From Planctomycetaceae bacterium (GTDB lineage Bacteria > Planctomycetota > Planctomycetia > Planctomycetales > Planctomycetaceae), in contig JACCRE010000173.1 of NCBI GenBank assembly GCA_013813775.1, forward strand, positions 1 to 32,597: a stretch of DNA of 32,597 nt. The letters are read 5' to 3'. This document shows, one piece after another, positions 21,070 to 28,462 of the stretch; position 1 is the first letter of the stretch; the number at the start of each line of letters is the position of its first letter. Both the position numbers and the translations under genes were made by a program. Under the pieces are notes generated by a model, which made no database searches, was not told where the DNA came from, and saw nothing but the letters and a program-made list of their open reading frames with translations.

Positions 21070-22494
21070 ATGAGCGACTTCCGCGCCGAACGCGATTCCA
21101 TGGGCGAAGTGCGAGTGCCGGCGAACGCCTACTATGGCGCTCAGACTCAACGCGCCGTCGAGAACTTCCCGATCTCCGGCTGGCCGTTGCCGTCGGAGCT
21201 CATCCGGGCGATGGGACTCGTCAAGTACGCCTGCGCGGTGGCGAATCGCGATCTCGGCAAGCTCACCGGGAGCGGCAAGAACGCGCTCGACGAGAAGCAG
21301 GTCGAAGCGCTGCTCGCCGCGGCCCGCCAAGTCGCCGACGGCGGCTTCGCCGATCAGTTTCCGATCGACGTGTTTCAGACGGGCTCGGGCACGTCGAGCA
21401 ACATGAACGTGAACGAAGTCATCTCGAACCGCGCGATCGAGATGCTCGGCGGAGACCGCTTCGCGAAGGAGAAGCCGGTCCATCCGAACGATCACGTCAA
21501 CATGGGCCAGAGCACCAACGACACCTTCCCCACGGCGATTCACATCGCGGTGGGTGCCGCGCTCGCCGGTGAGCTCGTGCCGGCGTTGCAGCGCCTGCAC
21601 GACGTGCTCGCTGCGAAAGCGAAGGAGTGGGACCGCATCATCAAGGTCGGCCGCACGCATCTCGCCGACGCGACGCCGCTACGATTGGGCCAGGAGATCG
21701 GCGGGTTCGCGCGGCAGATCGAGTTGTCGATCGAAAGGGCCAAGCGCGCCGTGCTGGCGGTGATCGAACTGCCCGTGGGAGGCACGGCGGTCGGTTCCGG
21801 GATCAACACGCATCCCGAATTCGGATCGCGAGTGGCCGCGGTGCTCGCACAAGAGACCGGCCTGCCCTTCAAGGAAGCCGAGAACCATTTCGAGGCCAAC
21901 GCGAACCGCGACGGCCTCGTCGAGTGCCACGGGCAGCTCAAGACGATCGCCACGACGTTGTTCAACGTCGCGAACAACCTGCGGTGGCTCGGGTCGGGGC
22001 CGCGCTGCGGCTTCTATGAAGTGAAGCTGCCCGATCGCCAGCCCGGCAGCAGCATCATGCCCGGCAAAGTGAATCCGGTGATGTGCGAGAGCATGATGCA
22101 GGTTTGCGCGCGCGTCATCGGTCACGACGCCGCGATCAACATGGCAGGGGCGGCGGGAGGCAACTTCCAACTCAACATCATGATGCCGATGATGGGCGAG
22201 GCGACGCTTGAAAGCATCGCGTTGCTCGCCAACGCGACCGAAGCCTTCATCGAGTTCTGCGCCGAAGAGATGGAGGCCAACGCCGAGGCCTGCGAGACCG
22301 CCGTCGAGCAAAGCCTGTCGATGGTGACGAGCCTCAACCCGCTCATCGGCTACGAGAAGGCCGCGTCGCTCGCGAAAGAGGCCTTCCAGACCGGCAAGAC
22401 GATCCGCGAACTCTGTCGCGAACAGAAGATCCTGCCCGAGGACGTGCTCGAGAAGGCGCTCGATCCCTTCAGCATGACCGAGCCGCAGGGGTGA
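21070..22494 (+). CDS. fumC: Class II fumarate hydratase
   Basis: A 474-residue iron-independent fumarase interconverting fumarate and malate in the TCA cycle. I chose the ATG at 21070 because AAGGA lies 6 bases upstream; an in-frame ATG at 21055 would place that site inside the gene. Landmarks are TGSGTSSNMNVNEV, HPNDHVNMGQSTND (substrate site), GRTHLADATP, the mobile SS-loop signature GSSIMPGKVNP and a C-terminal helical domain. Full length for the family. The last ~105 bases (22388-22494) occur again at 23228-23330 beyond a toxin-antitoxin pair on the opposite strand. No other TCA gene is adjacent. Confidence 0.96.
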   Translation: MSDFRAERDSMGEVRVPANAYYGAQTQRAVENFPISGWPLPSELIRAMGLVKYACAVANRDLGKLTGSGKNALDEKQVEALLAAARQVADGGFADQFPIDVFQTGSGTSSNMNVNEVISNRAIEMLGGDRFAKEKPVHPNDHVNMGQSTNDTFPTAIHIAVGAALAGELVPALQRLHDVLAAKAKEWDRIIKVGRTHLADATPLRLGQEIGGFARQIELSIERAKRAVLAVIELPVGGTAVGSGINTHPEFGSRVAAVLAQETGLPFKEAENHFEANANRDGLVECHGQLKTIATTLFNVANNLRWLGSGPRCGFYEVKLPDRQPGSSIMPGKVNPVMCESMMQVCARVIGHDAAINMAGAAGGNFQLNIMMPMMGEATLESIALLANATEAFIEFCAEEMEANAEACETAVEQSLSMVTSLNPLIGYEKAASLAKEAFQTGKTIRELCREQKILPEDVLEKALDPFSMTEPQG

Positions 22495-22510
22495 GACATG
22501 GCTTGTACGA

Positions 22511-22696
22511 TCAGGCGGCCGGATCGCCTGTCCTCTTCGACGCGCGGTCACTTGGGATAAGGCGGTCGCGATAACGCTGCTGCAGTTCCATGTAGTAGGC
22601 GACGAGCCTCACAGGGTCATGGTCGAATCGCTCCGAAATCCGATGTCGGACCTCGCGAACCTCATCGACCACGGGGTCATTCAACTTCGGCGTCAT
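22511..22696 (-). CDS. Putative antitoxin partner of the PIN protein
   Basis: A 61-residue hydrophilic protein (MTPKLNDPVVDEVREVRHRI...). It overlaps the 3' end of the PIN gene by 20 bases and starts at the ATG at 22696 with GGAGG 5 bases upstream. The DPVVDEVREVR...F-x-x-D-P pattern is common in short proteins encoded directly after PIN-domain toxins. It lacks an obvious DNA-binding fold. Gene order toxin-then-antitoxin is the reverse of the classical order. Antitoxin function is inferred from size, overlap and partner. Confidence 0.65.
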   Translation of the reverse strand: MTPKLNDPVVDEVREVRHRISERFDHDPVRLVAYYMELQQRYRDRLIPSDRASKRTGDPAA

Positions 22697-23171
22697 CACG
22701 GCCTCCCAACAGCTCCAAAGGCGTCACCAGCGCGGGGACAAACAGCCCCAACATCGTATTGATCCGACGGAGATGCCCGAACTTGTTCGCGTTCGCGAGA
22801 TGCCGGCAGTTCCAGGTCACCGGAAAATCGCACTTGTGATAAGATGCCAGAGCCAAATGCAGAGCATCGCCGCCGGGATCAACCGGCATCAGTTTGTGGT
22901 GAAGGTAAGGCTGAACGATCTCGACCACTCCCGGTTCGATGGGCAAGAGCGGCATGGGCGCAACGAGCTTCAACCATTCTGCGCTGCGTTCCGGTGGGCC
23001 GCCAGATAGCTCGTCCAGTACCGCGGGACTCGTGACAAGATCGTACTGGTCGCGAGCAATGTCCCACCACTGGCGAGTCCACTCGCGGCGTGCCACGATC
23101 TCGGGTGCCACGCGTGCTTCGTAATAGAAACCCGGGATGGTGGTCTCAACGTAGACAAGCGGCCTGCCCAT
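22677..23171 (-). CDS. PIN-domain protein, VapC-like toxin
   Basis: A 164-residue PIN ribonuclease-fold protein. Acidic site residues are likely E9 (YVETTIPG), E54 (LDELS) and D102 (GGDALHLALA), followed by FPVTWNCRHLANANK and VTPLELLG, the typical C-terminal half of this PIN subgroup. Family members are sequence- or structure-specific RNases acting as toxins. The ATG at 23171 has no clear ribosome-binding site. It is translationally coupled to the short downstream protein. The pair sits exactly between two copies of the fumC 3' end, suggesting arrival on a small element or by duplication. Confidence 0.8.
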   Translation of the reverse strand: MGRPLVYVETTIPGFYYEARVAPEIVARREWTRQWWDIARDQYDLVTSPAVLDELSGGPPERSAEWLKLVAPMPLLPIEPGVVEIVQPYLHHKLMPVDPGGDALHLALASYHKCDFPVTWNCRHLANANKFGHLRRINTMLGLFVPALVTPLELLGGRDDAEVE

Positions 23172-23227
23172 GCAATCACGATATCGCCGACATTACGAGA
23201 AAGGCAATCTACGTGAGCGCACTGCTG

Positions 23228-23330
23228 AGACCGGCATGACCGCGAACTCTGCCGCGAACAGAAGACCCTGCCCGAGGACGTGCTCGACAAGGCGCTCGAC
23301 CCCTTCGGCATGACCGAGCCGCAGGGGTGA
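23228..23330 (+). pseudogene. Duplicated 3' end of fumC
   Basis: This segment aligns to 22388-22494 with one 4-base gap and six substitutions. Translated, the last part still reads LPEDVLDKALDPFGMTEPQG before TGA, against LPEDVLEKALDPFSMTEPQG in fumC. The changes are synonymous or conservative, as between orthologues and not as in random decay. It has no start and is a fragment, in the same orientation as fumC. Confidence 0.85.
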
Positions 23331-23342
23331 CGACTGGCACGG

Positions 23343-23585
23343 TCACAGCGACGAGTGCCCGGCGAGCACGATCGGCTTGCTCTCGGCCGATTGAAGAGGT
23401 CGCGGCGTCGGAGCCGCTTCAGCCTGCTCAGCGGCCAGCATCGACTGTTTGGTCGCTTCGGCGAAGCGAAGCTGCAATGGGTCGGATGCGAAGGACGCTC
23501 CGGGAACTCTGCATCCCACCATCAGGGTCAGCAGCGACGCGGCCGCGAGCAGGCGAATCGTGCGGGTTTTCGTACCGGCTGGCAT
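23343..23585 (-). CDS. Small lipoprotein
   Basis: An 80-residue protein whose start at 23585 has AAGGAG 7 bases upstream; the frame continues upstream without a comparable site. Residues 7-26 form a lipoprotein signal (RTIRLLAAASLLTLMVGC) with lipobox LMVGC and lipidated Cys at about 26. The mature part (about 54 residues) is hydrophilic and Ala/Gln-rich (AEATKQSMLAAEQAEAAPTP) with no recognised domain. It is expected to be membrane-anchored in the periplasm. Function unknown. Confidence 0.65.
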   Translation of the reverse strand: MPAGTKTRTIRLLAAASLLTLMVGCRVPGASFASDPLQLRFAEATKQSMLAAEQAEAAPTPRPLQSAESKPIVLAGHSSL

Positions 23586-23820
23586 GACTCGCTCCTTTGC
23601 TCCGTGGTCGCGGTGCAGCATCCGTTGCCGGGAGGCGACCAAAGCAAACGCAGTGCCATGCTGCGGGGTGAACCGCATTCGCCGGAACAGCCTGAAGCTG
23701 GGTCGACTGACGCGATCGTGCAAAGTTGCAGGTCGCAGCGACGCGGCGTCAAGCTGTCTGTCGCTCGACCAGTGCGTCGCGCACGCGACCAGTTGCGGCT
23801 CCGTTCGTGACGGGTCGCGA

Positions 23821-24177
23821 TCACTCGTCGGTCAGCAACTCGAGGCGCGTTCCGAGAGGAAAGGCGACAGGGTCGCGGGCGTAGACGTCGGGGCCGTACC
23901 CGCGAATCAGGTCGCGTTTCAGTTCCGCATGTTCGAGCGCGCCGACCCAGACGCCGGCCTGTCCGCGGAAGTGGACCTGGTTCGTGAGTTGGTAGGCGCG
24001 CTGGCGATCGTGCCCGCACACCTTGCGCAGGATATCGATCACGTAAGGAAAGGTGTGATGCTCGTCGTTCTCGACGATCACCACGTACCGCGGCATCCGC
24101 TTCGGTTTTTCGGGCGTGGCGACCGATCGGTCGTGCTCGGTCGCATCGCGTTCCTCGATCACGGCTTCTGCTGGCAT
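23821..24177 (-). CDS. clpS: ClpS-like adaptor of the Clp protease
   Basis: A 118-residue protein. After a charged N-terminal tail of about 28 residues comes the ClpS core: YVVIVENDEHHTFPYVI (N-degron binding loop with the N-D-E-x-H-T pattern), ILRKVCGHDRQRAYQLTNQVH, and a C-terminal strand VAFPLGTRLELL. ClpS delivers N-end-rule substrates to ClpA/ClpC. The usual M-x-V-H-x-x-G segment is changed to VHFRGQAGVWVG, so specificity may differ. No clpA is adjacent. It is divergent from cydA, with a predicted promoter 58-86 bases upstream. Confidence 0.85.
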   Translation of the reverse strand: MPAEAVIEERDATEHDRSVATPEKPKRMPRYVVIVENDEHHTFPYVIDILRKVCGHDRQRAYQLTNQVHFRGQAGVWVGALEHAELKRDLIRGYGPDVYARDPVAFPLGTRLELLTDE

Positions 24178-24205
24178 CTCGCTCTCGCCTGCCCATGCTG
24201 AACAT

Positions 24206-24224
24206 TTCGCGGACTCTCCGCGAA
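24206..24224. promoter_or_regulatory. Palindrome in the clpS-cydA divergent gap
   Basis: A perfect 8-bp inverted repeat TTCGCGGA/TCCGCGAA with a 3-base spacer. It lies in the predicted 5' untranslated region of clpS and could be an operator or an RNA hairpin. Confidence 0.35.
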
Positions 24225-24234
24225 ACCGGCCTTT

Positions 24235-24263
24235 ATGCTAAACGGCGATGCATCACCGTCAAT
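24235..24263 (-). promoter_or_regulatory. Candidate promoter of clpS
   Basis: Read on the minus strand, TTGACG (24263-24258) and TAGCAT (24240-24235) are separated by 17 bases, 58 bases from the clpS start. Confidence 0.4.
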
Positions 24264-24313
24264 AGGGACGGCCACGCCTTTCAGGAGTCGCCCGAGTGCG
24301 GCATCGGGTCGCT

Positions 24314-24342
24314 TTGGCTTCACAGCGAAAGCCCCTTAGACT
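24314..24342 (+). promoter_or_regulatory. Candidate promoter of cydA
   Basis: TTGGCT (24314-24319) and TAGACT (24337-24342) are spaced by 17 bases, about 60 bases before the cydA start. The match is moderate. Confidence 0.35.
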
Positions 24343-24403
24343 GCGACGGCGAGATTCGCCTCAAGATCGCCGCGCCCGCGTCACTGACCGGAAGTCACGA
24401 CCG

Positions 24404-25858
24404 ATGGACGTTCTGCTGCTCAGCCGGCTTCAGTTCGCCCTGACGATCATGTTCCACTACCTCTTCCCGCCCCTCACGATCGGGCTGGGAGTGGTGCTCG
24501 TGTATCTCGAAGGGCAGCACCTGCGCACAGGCGACCCGAGGTATCACGCGGCGGCGAAGTTCTGGACGAGGATCTTCGGATTGAACTTCGCCCTGGGCGT
24601 CGTCACCGGCATCGTGATGGAGTTCGAGTTCGGCACGAACTGGGCCGTCTACAGTCGGTATGTGGGAGACGTGTTCGGCTCGGCGCTCGCCGCTGAGGGC
24701 ATCTTCGCCTTCTTTCTCGAATCGGGCTTTCTGTCGATCCTGCTGTTCGGCTGGGACCGCGTGGGGCCGAAGATGCACTTCTTCGCGACGTTGATGGTGT
24801 GCGTCGGCGGCATCTTTTCGTCGGTCTGGATCGTCGTCGCGAATAGCTGGCAGCAAACGCCCGCCGGCTTCGTGCTGCGCGAGCACGAGGTCAACGGCAT
24901 CATCTTCGAGCGGGCCGAGATCACCGACTTCTGGACGATGGTCTTCAACCCGTCGAGCATGCAACGGCTGACGCACGTCCTGATCGGCGCCGTGATCCTG
25001 GGTGCGTTCTTCGTGATGAGCATCTCGGCGTGGTACCTGCTCAAGGGCCGGCACCGCGACTTCGCCGAGCGATCCTTTCGCGGCGGACTGCTGCTGGGCA
25101 CCGTCGCTTCGCTCGCTCAATTGGCGGCCGGTCACTGGCAGGCCGACAATGTCGCGGAGTATCAACCGGCAAAGCTCGCCGCGTTCGAAGGACTCTACGA
25201 AACGAAGGCCGGTGCGGAGGCCTACGTGTTCGGCTGGCCCGACGACGAATCCCGAACCGTGAAGTTCGGGCTGCCGGTGCCGAAGCTGTTGAGCCTGCTC
25301 GTCCACCAGGACCCGGATGCGACGGTCGTGGGGCTCGATGATCTGGAAGAGTCTTACGGGAAGCCGCCGGTGTGGCTCTCGTTTCAGGCGTACCACCTGA
25401 TGGTCGCCATCGGCATGACCTTCATCGGCTCGACATTGTTCGCATGCGTCCTGCTGTGGCGCGGCACGCTGTTCGAAACGCGCTGGCTGCTCTGGTTCTT
25501 CGTCGGCGCTGTGGTTCTGGCTTTCACCGCGAACGAGGCCGGCTGGGTCGCCGCGGAAGTGGGCCGTCAGCCGTGGATCGTGTATCCGACGGTCGTGAAC
25601 GGTGAAGTCACAGGGGGACTGCGCACGAGCGACGGCCTGTCGGAAGCCGTCACCGCCGAGCAGGTGCTCGGTTCGATCATCATGTTCGGCCTTGTGTACG
25701 GCCTGCTCTTCGTGCTCTGGATCTTCCTGCTGAATCACAAGATTCAGGCCGGCCCTGAGCCTGTGGCAGATCAATCGCAGGGTCACGGCGGCGTCATTGA
25801 AGCGGCGACGGGAAGAGTCGATCATCACCGCTCGCTGACGGACGTCAAACGAACCTAG
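24404..25858 (+). CDS. cydA: Cytochrome bd ubiquinol oxidase subunit I
   Basis: A 484-residue multi-pass membrane protein, the quinol-oxidising and haem-bearing subunit of the high-affinity terminal oxidase. The ATG at 24404 begins the family N-terminus ([20 protein letters not shown]). Haem ligand H18 (MFHYLFPP), the acidic pair E99/E107 ([11 protein letters not shown]), H191 (RLTHVLIG) and the quinone-loop residues K257/E262 (AKLAAFEG) are all present, as is the family motif GRQPWIVYP. The Q-loop is of the shorter type. cydB follows after a 171-bp gap containing a dispersed repeat. The complex supports respiration at low oxygen. Confidence 0.96.
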   Translation: MDVLLLSRLQFALTIMFHYLFPPLTIGLGVVLVYLEGQHLRTGDPRYHAAAKFWTRIFGLNFALGVVTGIVMEFEFGTNWAVYSRYVGDVFGSALAAEGIFAFFLESGFLSILLFGWDRVGPKMHFFATLMVCVGGIFSSVWIVVANSWQQTPAGFVLREHEVNGIIFERAEITDFWTMVFNPSSMQRLTHVLIGAVILGAFFVMSISAWYLLKGRHRDFAERSFRGGLLLGTVASLAQLAAGHWQADNVAEYQPAKLAAFEGLYETKAGAEAYVFGWPDDESRTVKFGLPVPKLLSLLVHQDPDATVVGLDDLEESYGKPPVWLSFQAYHLMVAIGMTFIGSTLFACVLLWRGTLFETRWLLWFFVGAVVLAFTANEAGWVAAEVGRQPWIVYPTVVNGEVTGGLRTSDGLSEAVTAEQVLGSIIMFGLVYGLLFVLWIFLLNHKIQAGPEPVADQSQGHGGVIEAATGRVDHHRSLTDVKRT

Positions 25859-25887
25859 TGGATCACCAAGTTGACTTGAAGGAGAGA

Positions 25888-25956
25888 TTGAGGACCACGG
25901 AAGTCACGGAACAGACGGAAAAGGGGACCACGAAGGACACGAAGGACATGAAATAA
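25888..25956. repeat. Composite ACGGAA/ACGAA dispersed repeat inside cydA-cydB gap
   Basis: GACCACGGAAGTCACGGAAC followed by GGGACCACGAAGGACACGAA, the same two-block order as the unit at 17878-17942. Its placement between two genes that are normally adjacent or overlapping suggests insertion into the operon. Confidence 0.6.
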
Positions 25957-26029
25957 TCTGTCCGTGCAATCCGGGGTTCTTGCTGAGAACAGGTCACGCT
26001 CGTAAATCCAGGCTCGGCAGTCTCACTCC

Positions 26030-27046
26030 ATGGATCTCAACATCTTCTGGTTCCTGCTGCTGGGCGTCCTGCTGGCGGGTTACGCCATGCTCGACGGCTT
26101 CGATCTGGGGGCCGGCATTCTGCACTTCGCCGGCCGCAGCGATCACGAGCGACGGATCATTCTGAACGCCGTCGGCCCCTTGTGGGACGGCAACGAAGTC
26201 TGGCTCGTCACGTTCGGTGGAGCGATGTTCGCCGCCTTTCCGGAAGCCTACGCCACCTCGTTTTCAGGCTTCTACGCAGCGTTCATGGCGGTGCTGTTCG
26301 CGTTGATCTTTCGCGCGGTGAGCATCGAGTTCCGCGGCAAAGTCCATTCGGCCCGCTGGCGGTTCGTGTGGGACGTCGGCTTCAGCGTCTCCGGGCTGGT
26401 GGCGACGTTCGTCTTCGGCGTCGCCGTTGGAGCCGCGATCAGCGGCGTACCCCTCAACCAGCGCGGCATCTTCATCGGCGGCGTGAAGGACCAGCTTCAT
26501 TTTTACTCGGTGCTCGTCGGACTGATGGCCGTCACGCTGTTCGCCGTGCATGGCGCGGCGTATCTGATCCTCAAGACCGACGGAGAACTGCGAGAACGTC
26601 TTTACAAGTGCGGCTGGACGGCCTGGGGGCTGTTTCTCATCTGCTATCTGCTGACGACGATCGCGACGCTGATGACGCTGCCGCACGCGACCGCCAACTT
26701 TCGCGACCATCCGTGGGCGTGGGCCGTCGTGCTGTTGAGCATTCTGGCGATCGCGAATGTGCCGCGCTCGCTGTTCAATCGCGCCCCCGCGCAGGCCTTC
26801 GCTTCGACGGCGGCGACGATCGCCTCGCTCGTCGTGCTGTTCGGCATCGCCCTCTTCCCGAACCTCATCACGTCGCTGCCAAATCCCGAGAACAGCCTGA
26901 CGATCTACTCGGCCGCGTCGTCGCAAAAGACGCTCGGCATCATGGCGATCGTCGCGGGCATCGGCATGCCGTTCGTGATCGGCTACACCTTTCTCGTGTA
27001 CTGGACGTTTCGCGGCAAGGTGGAGATCGATCATCATAGTTATTGA
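26030..27046 (+). CDS. cydB: Cytochrome bd ubiquinol oxidase subunit II
   Basis: A 338-residue membrane protein with eight to nine hydrophobic segments that pairs with CydA. The N-terminus carries the family signature YAMLDGFDLGAGIL, then VGPLWDGNEVWLVTFGGAMF and a conserved ALIFRAVSIEFR segment. Length is normal. The ATG at 26030 has only a weak GGCAG upstream, so translation may depend on transcript context. Two repeat clusters follow the stop. Confidence 0.96.
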   Translation: MDLNIFWFLLLGVLLAGYAMLDGFDLGAGILHFAGRSDHERRIILNAVGPLWDGNEVWLVTFGGAMFAAFPEAYATSFSGFYAAFMAVLFALIFRAVSIEFRGKVHSARWRFVWDVGFSVSGLVATFVFGVAVGAAISGVPLNQRGIFIGGVKDQLHFYSVLVGLMAVTLFAVHGAAYLILKTDGELRERLYKCGWTAWGLFLICYLLTTIATLMTLPHATANFRDHPWAWAVVLLSILAIANVPRSLFNRAPAQAFASTAATIASLVVLFGIALFPNLITSLPNPENSLTIYSAASSQKTLGIMAIVAGIGMPFVIGYTFLVYWTFRGKVEIDHHSY

Positions 27047-27062
27047 AGCAGGAATGGTTCTG

Positions 27063-27247
27063 ACGCGGCTCCCCTCTCCGCTGGGGAAGGGGCCGGGGGT
27101 GAGGGGAGCGGGTTGACGCGCCTCGTCGCTTGGGCCCGTTTCCTTCGCAACGATGACGTTGTGAAAGACAGAGCGACGCGGCAGGGCAACCCCTCAATCC
27201 TGTCCCCCTCTCCCGAGGGAGAGGGGGACAGGATTCGTGAGTCGCGT
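27063..27247. mobile_element. MITE-like unit, GGGAGAGGGG palindrome family, copy 1
   Basis: A 185-bp unit with an inverted pair of palindromes (27070-27106 and 27191-27236) whose TGAGGGG edges face inward. Inner arms continue as GGTTGACGCG...CGTCGCTTG and the inverse GCGACGCGGCAGGGCAACC. It has the same layout as 29692-29877, and its inner right edge (GCCCTGCCGC before the G-tract) matches the right arm of the DUF559 element. It lies between cydB and the GH5 gene and has no coding capacity. Confidence 0.65.
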
Positions 27248-27268
27248 TTGGACAATTAAGACCGTTGA

Positions 27269-27293
27269 CCCGCAGGCTCACGCCTGCGGCTCG
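27269..27293. repeat. REP-like palindrome (CCGCAGGC family), copy B
   Basis: A perfect hairpin CCGCAGGC-TCAC-GCCTGCGG, inverse in orientation to the imperfect copy at 12278-12302. It lies 20 bases before the GH5 start and could influence its translation. Confidence 0.55.
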
Positions 27294-27313
27294 CCACATT
27301 TGAGATCATCGCC

Positions 27314-28321
27314 ATGAGAACGCTCGCGAGCTTTTTGATGTTCTTCGCATTCTCGATTCCGGCATACGCCGCCCCGCCGGAGGCGAAGCCGATCGCCGAG
27401 GTCAATCAATCGCTCGGCAAGGGCATCAACTTCGGCAACGCGCTCGAAGCGCCGAGCGAAGGCGAATGGGGCTTCCGGATCGAAGAGCGGTACTTCGACG
27501 ACGTGAAGCAGGCGGGCTTCGAATCGATCCGCGTGCCGGTGAAGTGGTCGGCGCATGCGGCGAAGACTGCGCCCTTCGCCATCGAACCGGCTTTCGCCGA
27601 ACGCGTCGACTGGGTGCTCGAGAATGCAACGAAGCGCGGGCTGAACGTCGTGCTGAACATCCATCATTACGACGAGCTTTACGACGCCCCCGAACAGCAG
27701 GAGGAGCGATTTCTCGCCCTCTGGAGTCAGCTCGCGAAGCGCTACGCCGACCAGCCGGGCAGCGTCGTGTTCGAACTTCTCAACGAACCACGCAATCCCC
27801 TCACGCCCGAGAAATGGAACGCACTCTTTCCAAAAGCGCTCGCGATCGTACGCGAGTCGAACCCGAAGCGGGCCGTGATCGTCGGACCGGGCAACTGGAA
27901 CAACATCGACTCGCTCGCCAAGCTCGAACTGCCGGACGACGAGAACCTGATCGTCACGGTGCATTACTACTCGCCGTTTCACTTCACCCATCAGGGAGCG
28001 AGCTGGGCGGAAGGCTCCGACAAGTGGCTCGGCATGAAGTGGGGCAACGACGCCGATCGCGCCGCGGTGCGGAAGGACCTGGAAAAGGCCGCGACGTGGG
28101 GCCGCGAGCACAATCGCCCGATATACCTGGGCGAATTCGGGGCCTACTCGAAGGCCGACATGGCGTCGCGCGAGAAGTGGACGACGTTCGTTCGCAGCGA
28201 AGCCGCACGCCTTGGAATGAGCTGGGCCTACTGGGAGTTCGGCTCCGGCTTCGGCGCCTTTGACCCGAGCACGAACCAATGGCGAAGGCCGCTCAAGCAG
28301 GCGCTCGTCGGGACGAAGTAG
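27314..28321 (+). CDS. Secreted GH5-family glycoside hydrolase (cellulase-like)
   Basis: A 335-residue protein with signal peptide 1-20 (ending PAYAA). It is a TIM-barrel GH5 enzyme: GKGINFGNALEAP near the start, SIRVPVKW, NIHHYD (His pair), the acid/base motif FELLNEPR (E158), HYYSPFHFTHQG, and the nucleophile motif YLGEFGAY (E274), with W286 or nearby aromatics closing the site (SWAYWEFGSGFG). It would cleave a beta-linked glucan or mannan outside the cytoplasm. No carbohydrate-binding module is present. The start is at the first ATG with a weak ribosome-binding site just after a palindrome. Confidence 0.93.
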   Translation: MRTLASFLMFFAFSIPAYAAPPEAKPIAEVNQSLGKGINFGNALEAPSEGEWGFRIEERYFDDVKQAGFESIRVPVKWSAHAAKTAPFAIEPAFAERVDWVLENATKRGLNVVLNIHHYDELYDAPEQQEERFLALWSQLAKRYADQPGSVVFELLNEPRNPLTPEKWNALFPKALAIVRESNPKRAVIVGPGNWNNIDSLAKLELPDDENLIVTVHYYSPFHFTHQGASWAEGSDKWLGMKWGNDADRAAVRKDLEKAATWGREHNRPIYLGEFGAYSKADMASREKWTTFVRSEAARLGMSWAYWEFGSGFGAFDPSTNQWRRPLKQALVGTK

Positions 28322-28333
28322 AGACGTGCCGAG

Positions 28334-28447
28334 AGTGGCCCGACACTCCGTGTCGGTCGTCGAAGGTGCGCCACGACGATGGCGTCACCATCAACGAATT
28401 ATCGCCAACAGAGCATTCGAAAAACCGACACGGAGTGTCAGGCCACT
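28334..28447. mobile_element. Small MITE-like element with 23-bp inverted repeats
   Basis: Arms 28334-28356 and 28425-28447 are inverse copies with one mismatch (AGTGGCC[C/T]GACACTCCG TGTCGG). The 68-bp interior is AT-richer and has no gene. It lies between the 3' ends of the GH5 gene and the methyltransferase gene. The family differs from the GGGAGAGGGG repeats. Confidence 0.7.
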
Positions 28448-28462
28448 TTTGCGGGCCTCCTC

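Noticed and set aside
24395-25828. A 477-codon open frame antisense to cydA
   Set aside because: cydA has intact haem and quinone-site residues; the antisense frame is His/Gln/Arg-rich without domains.
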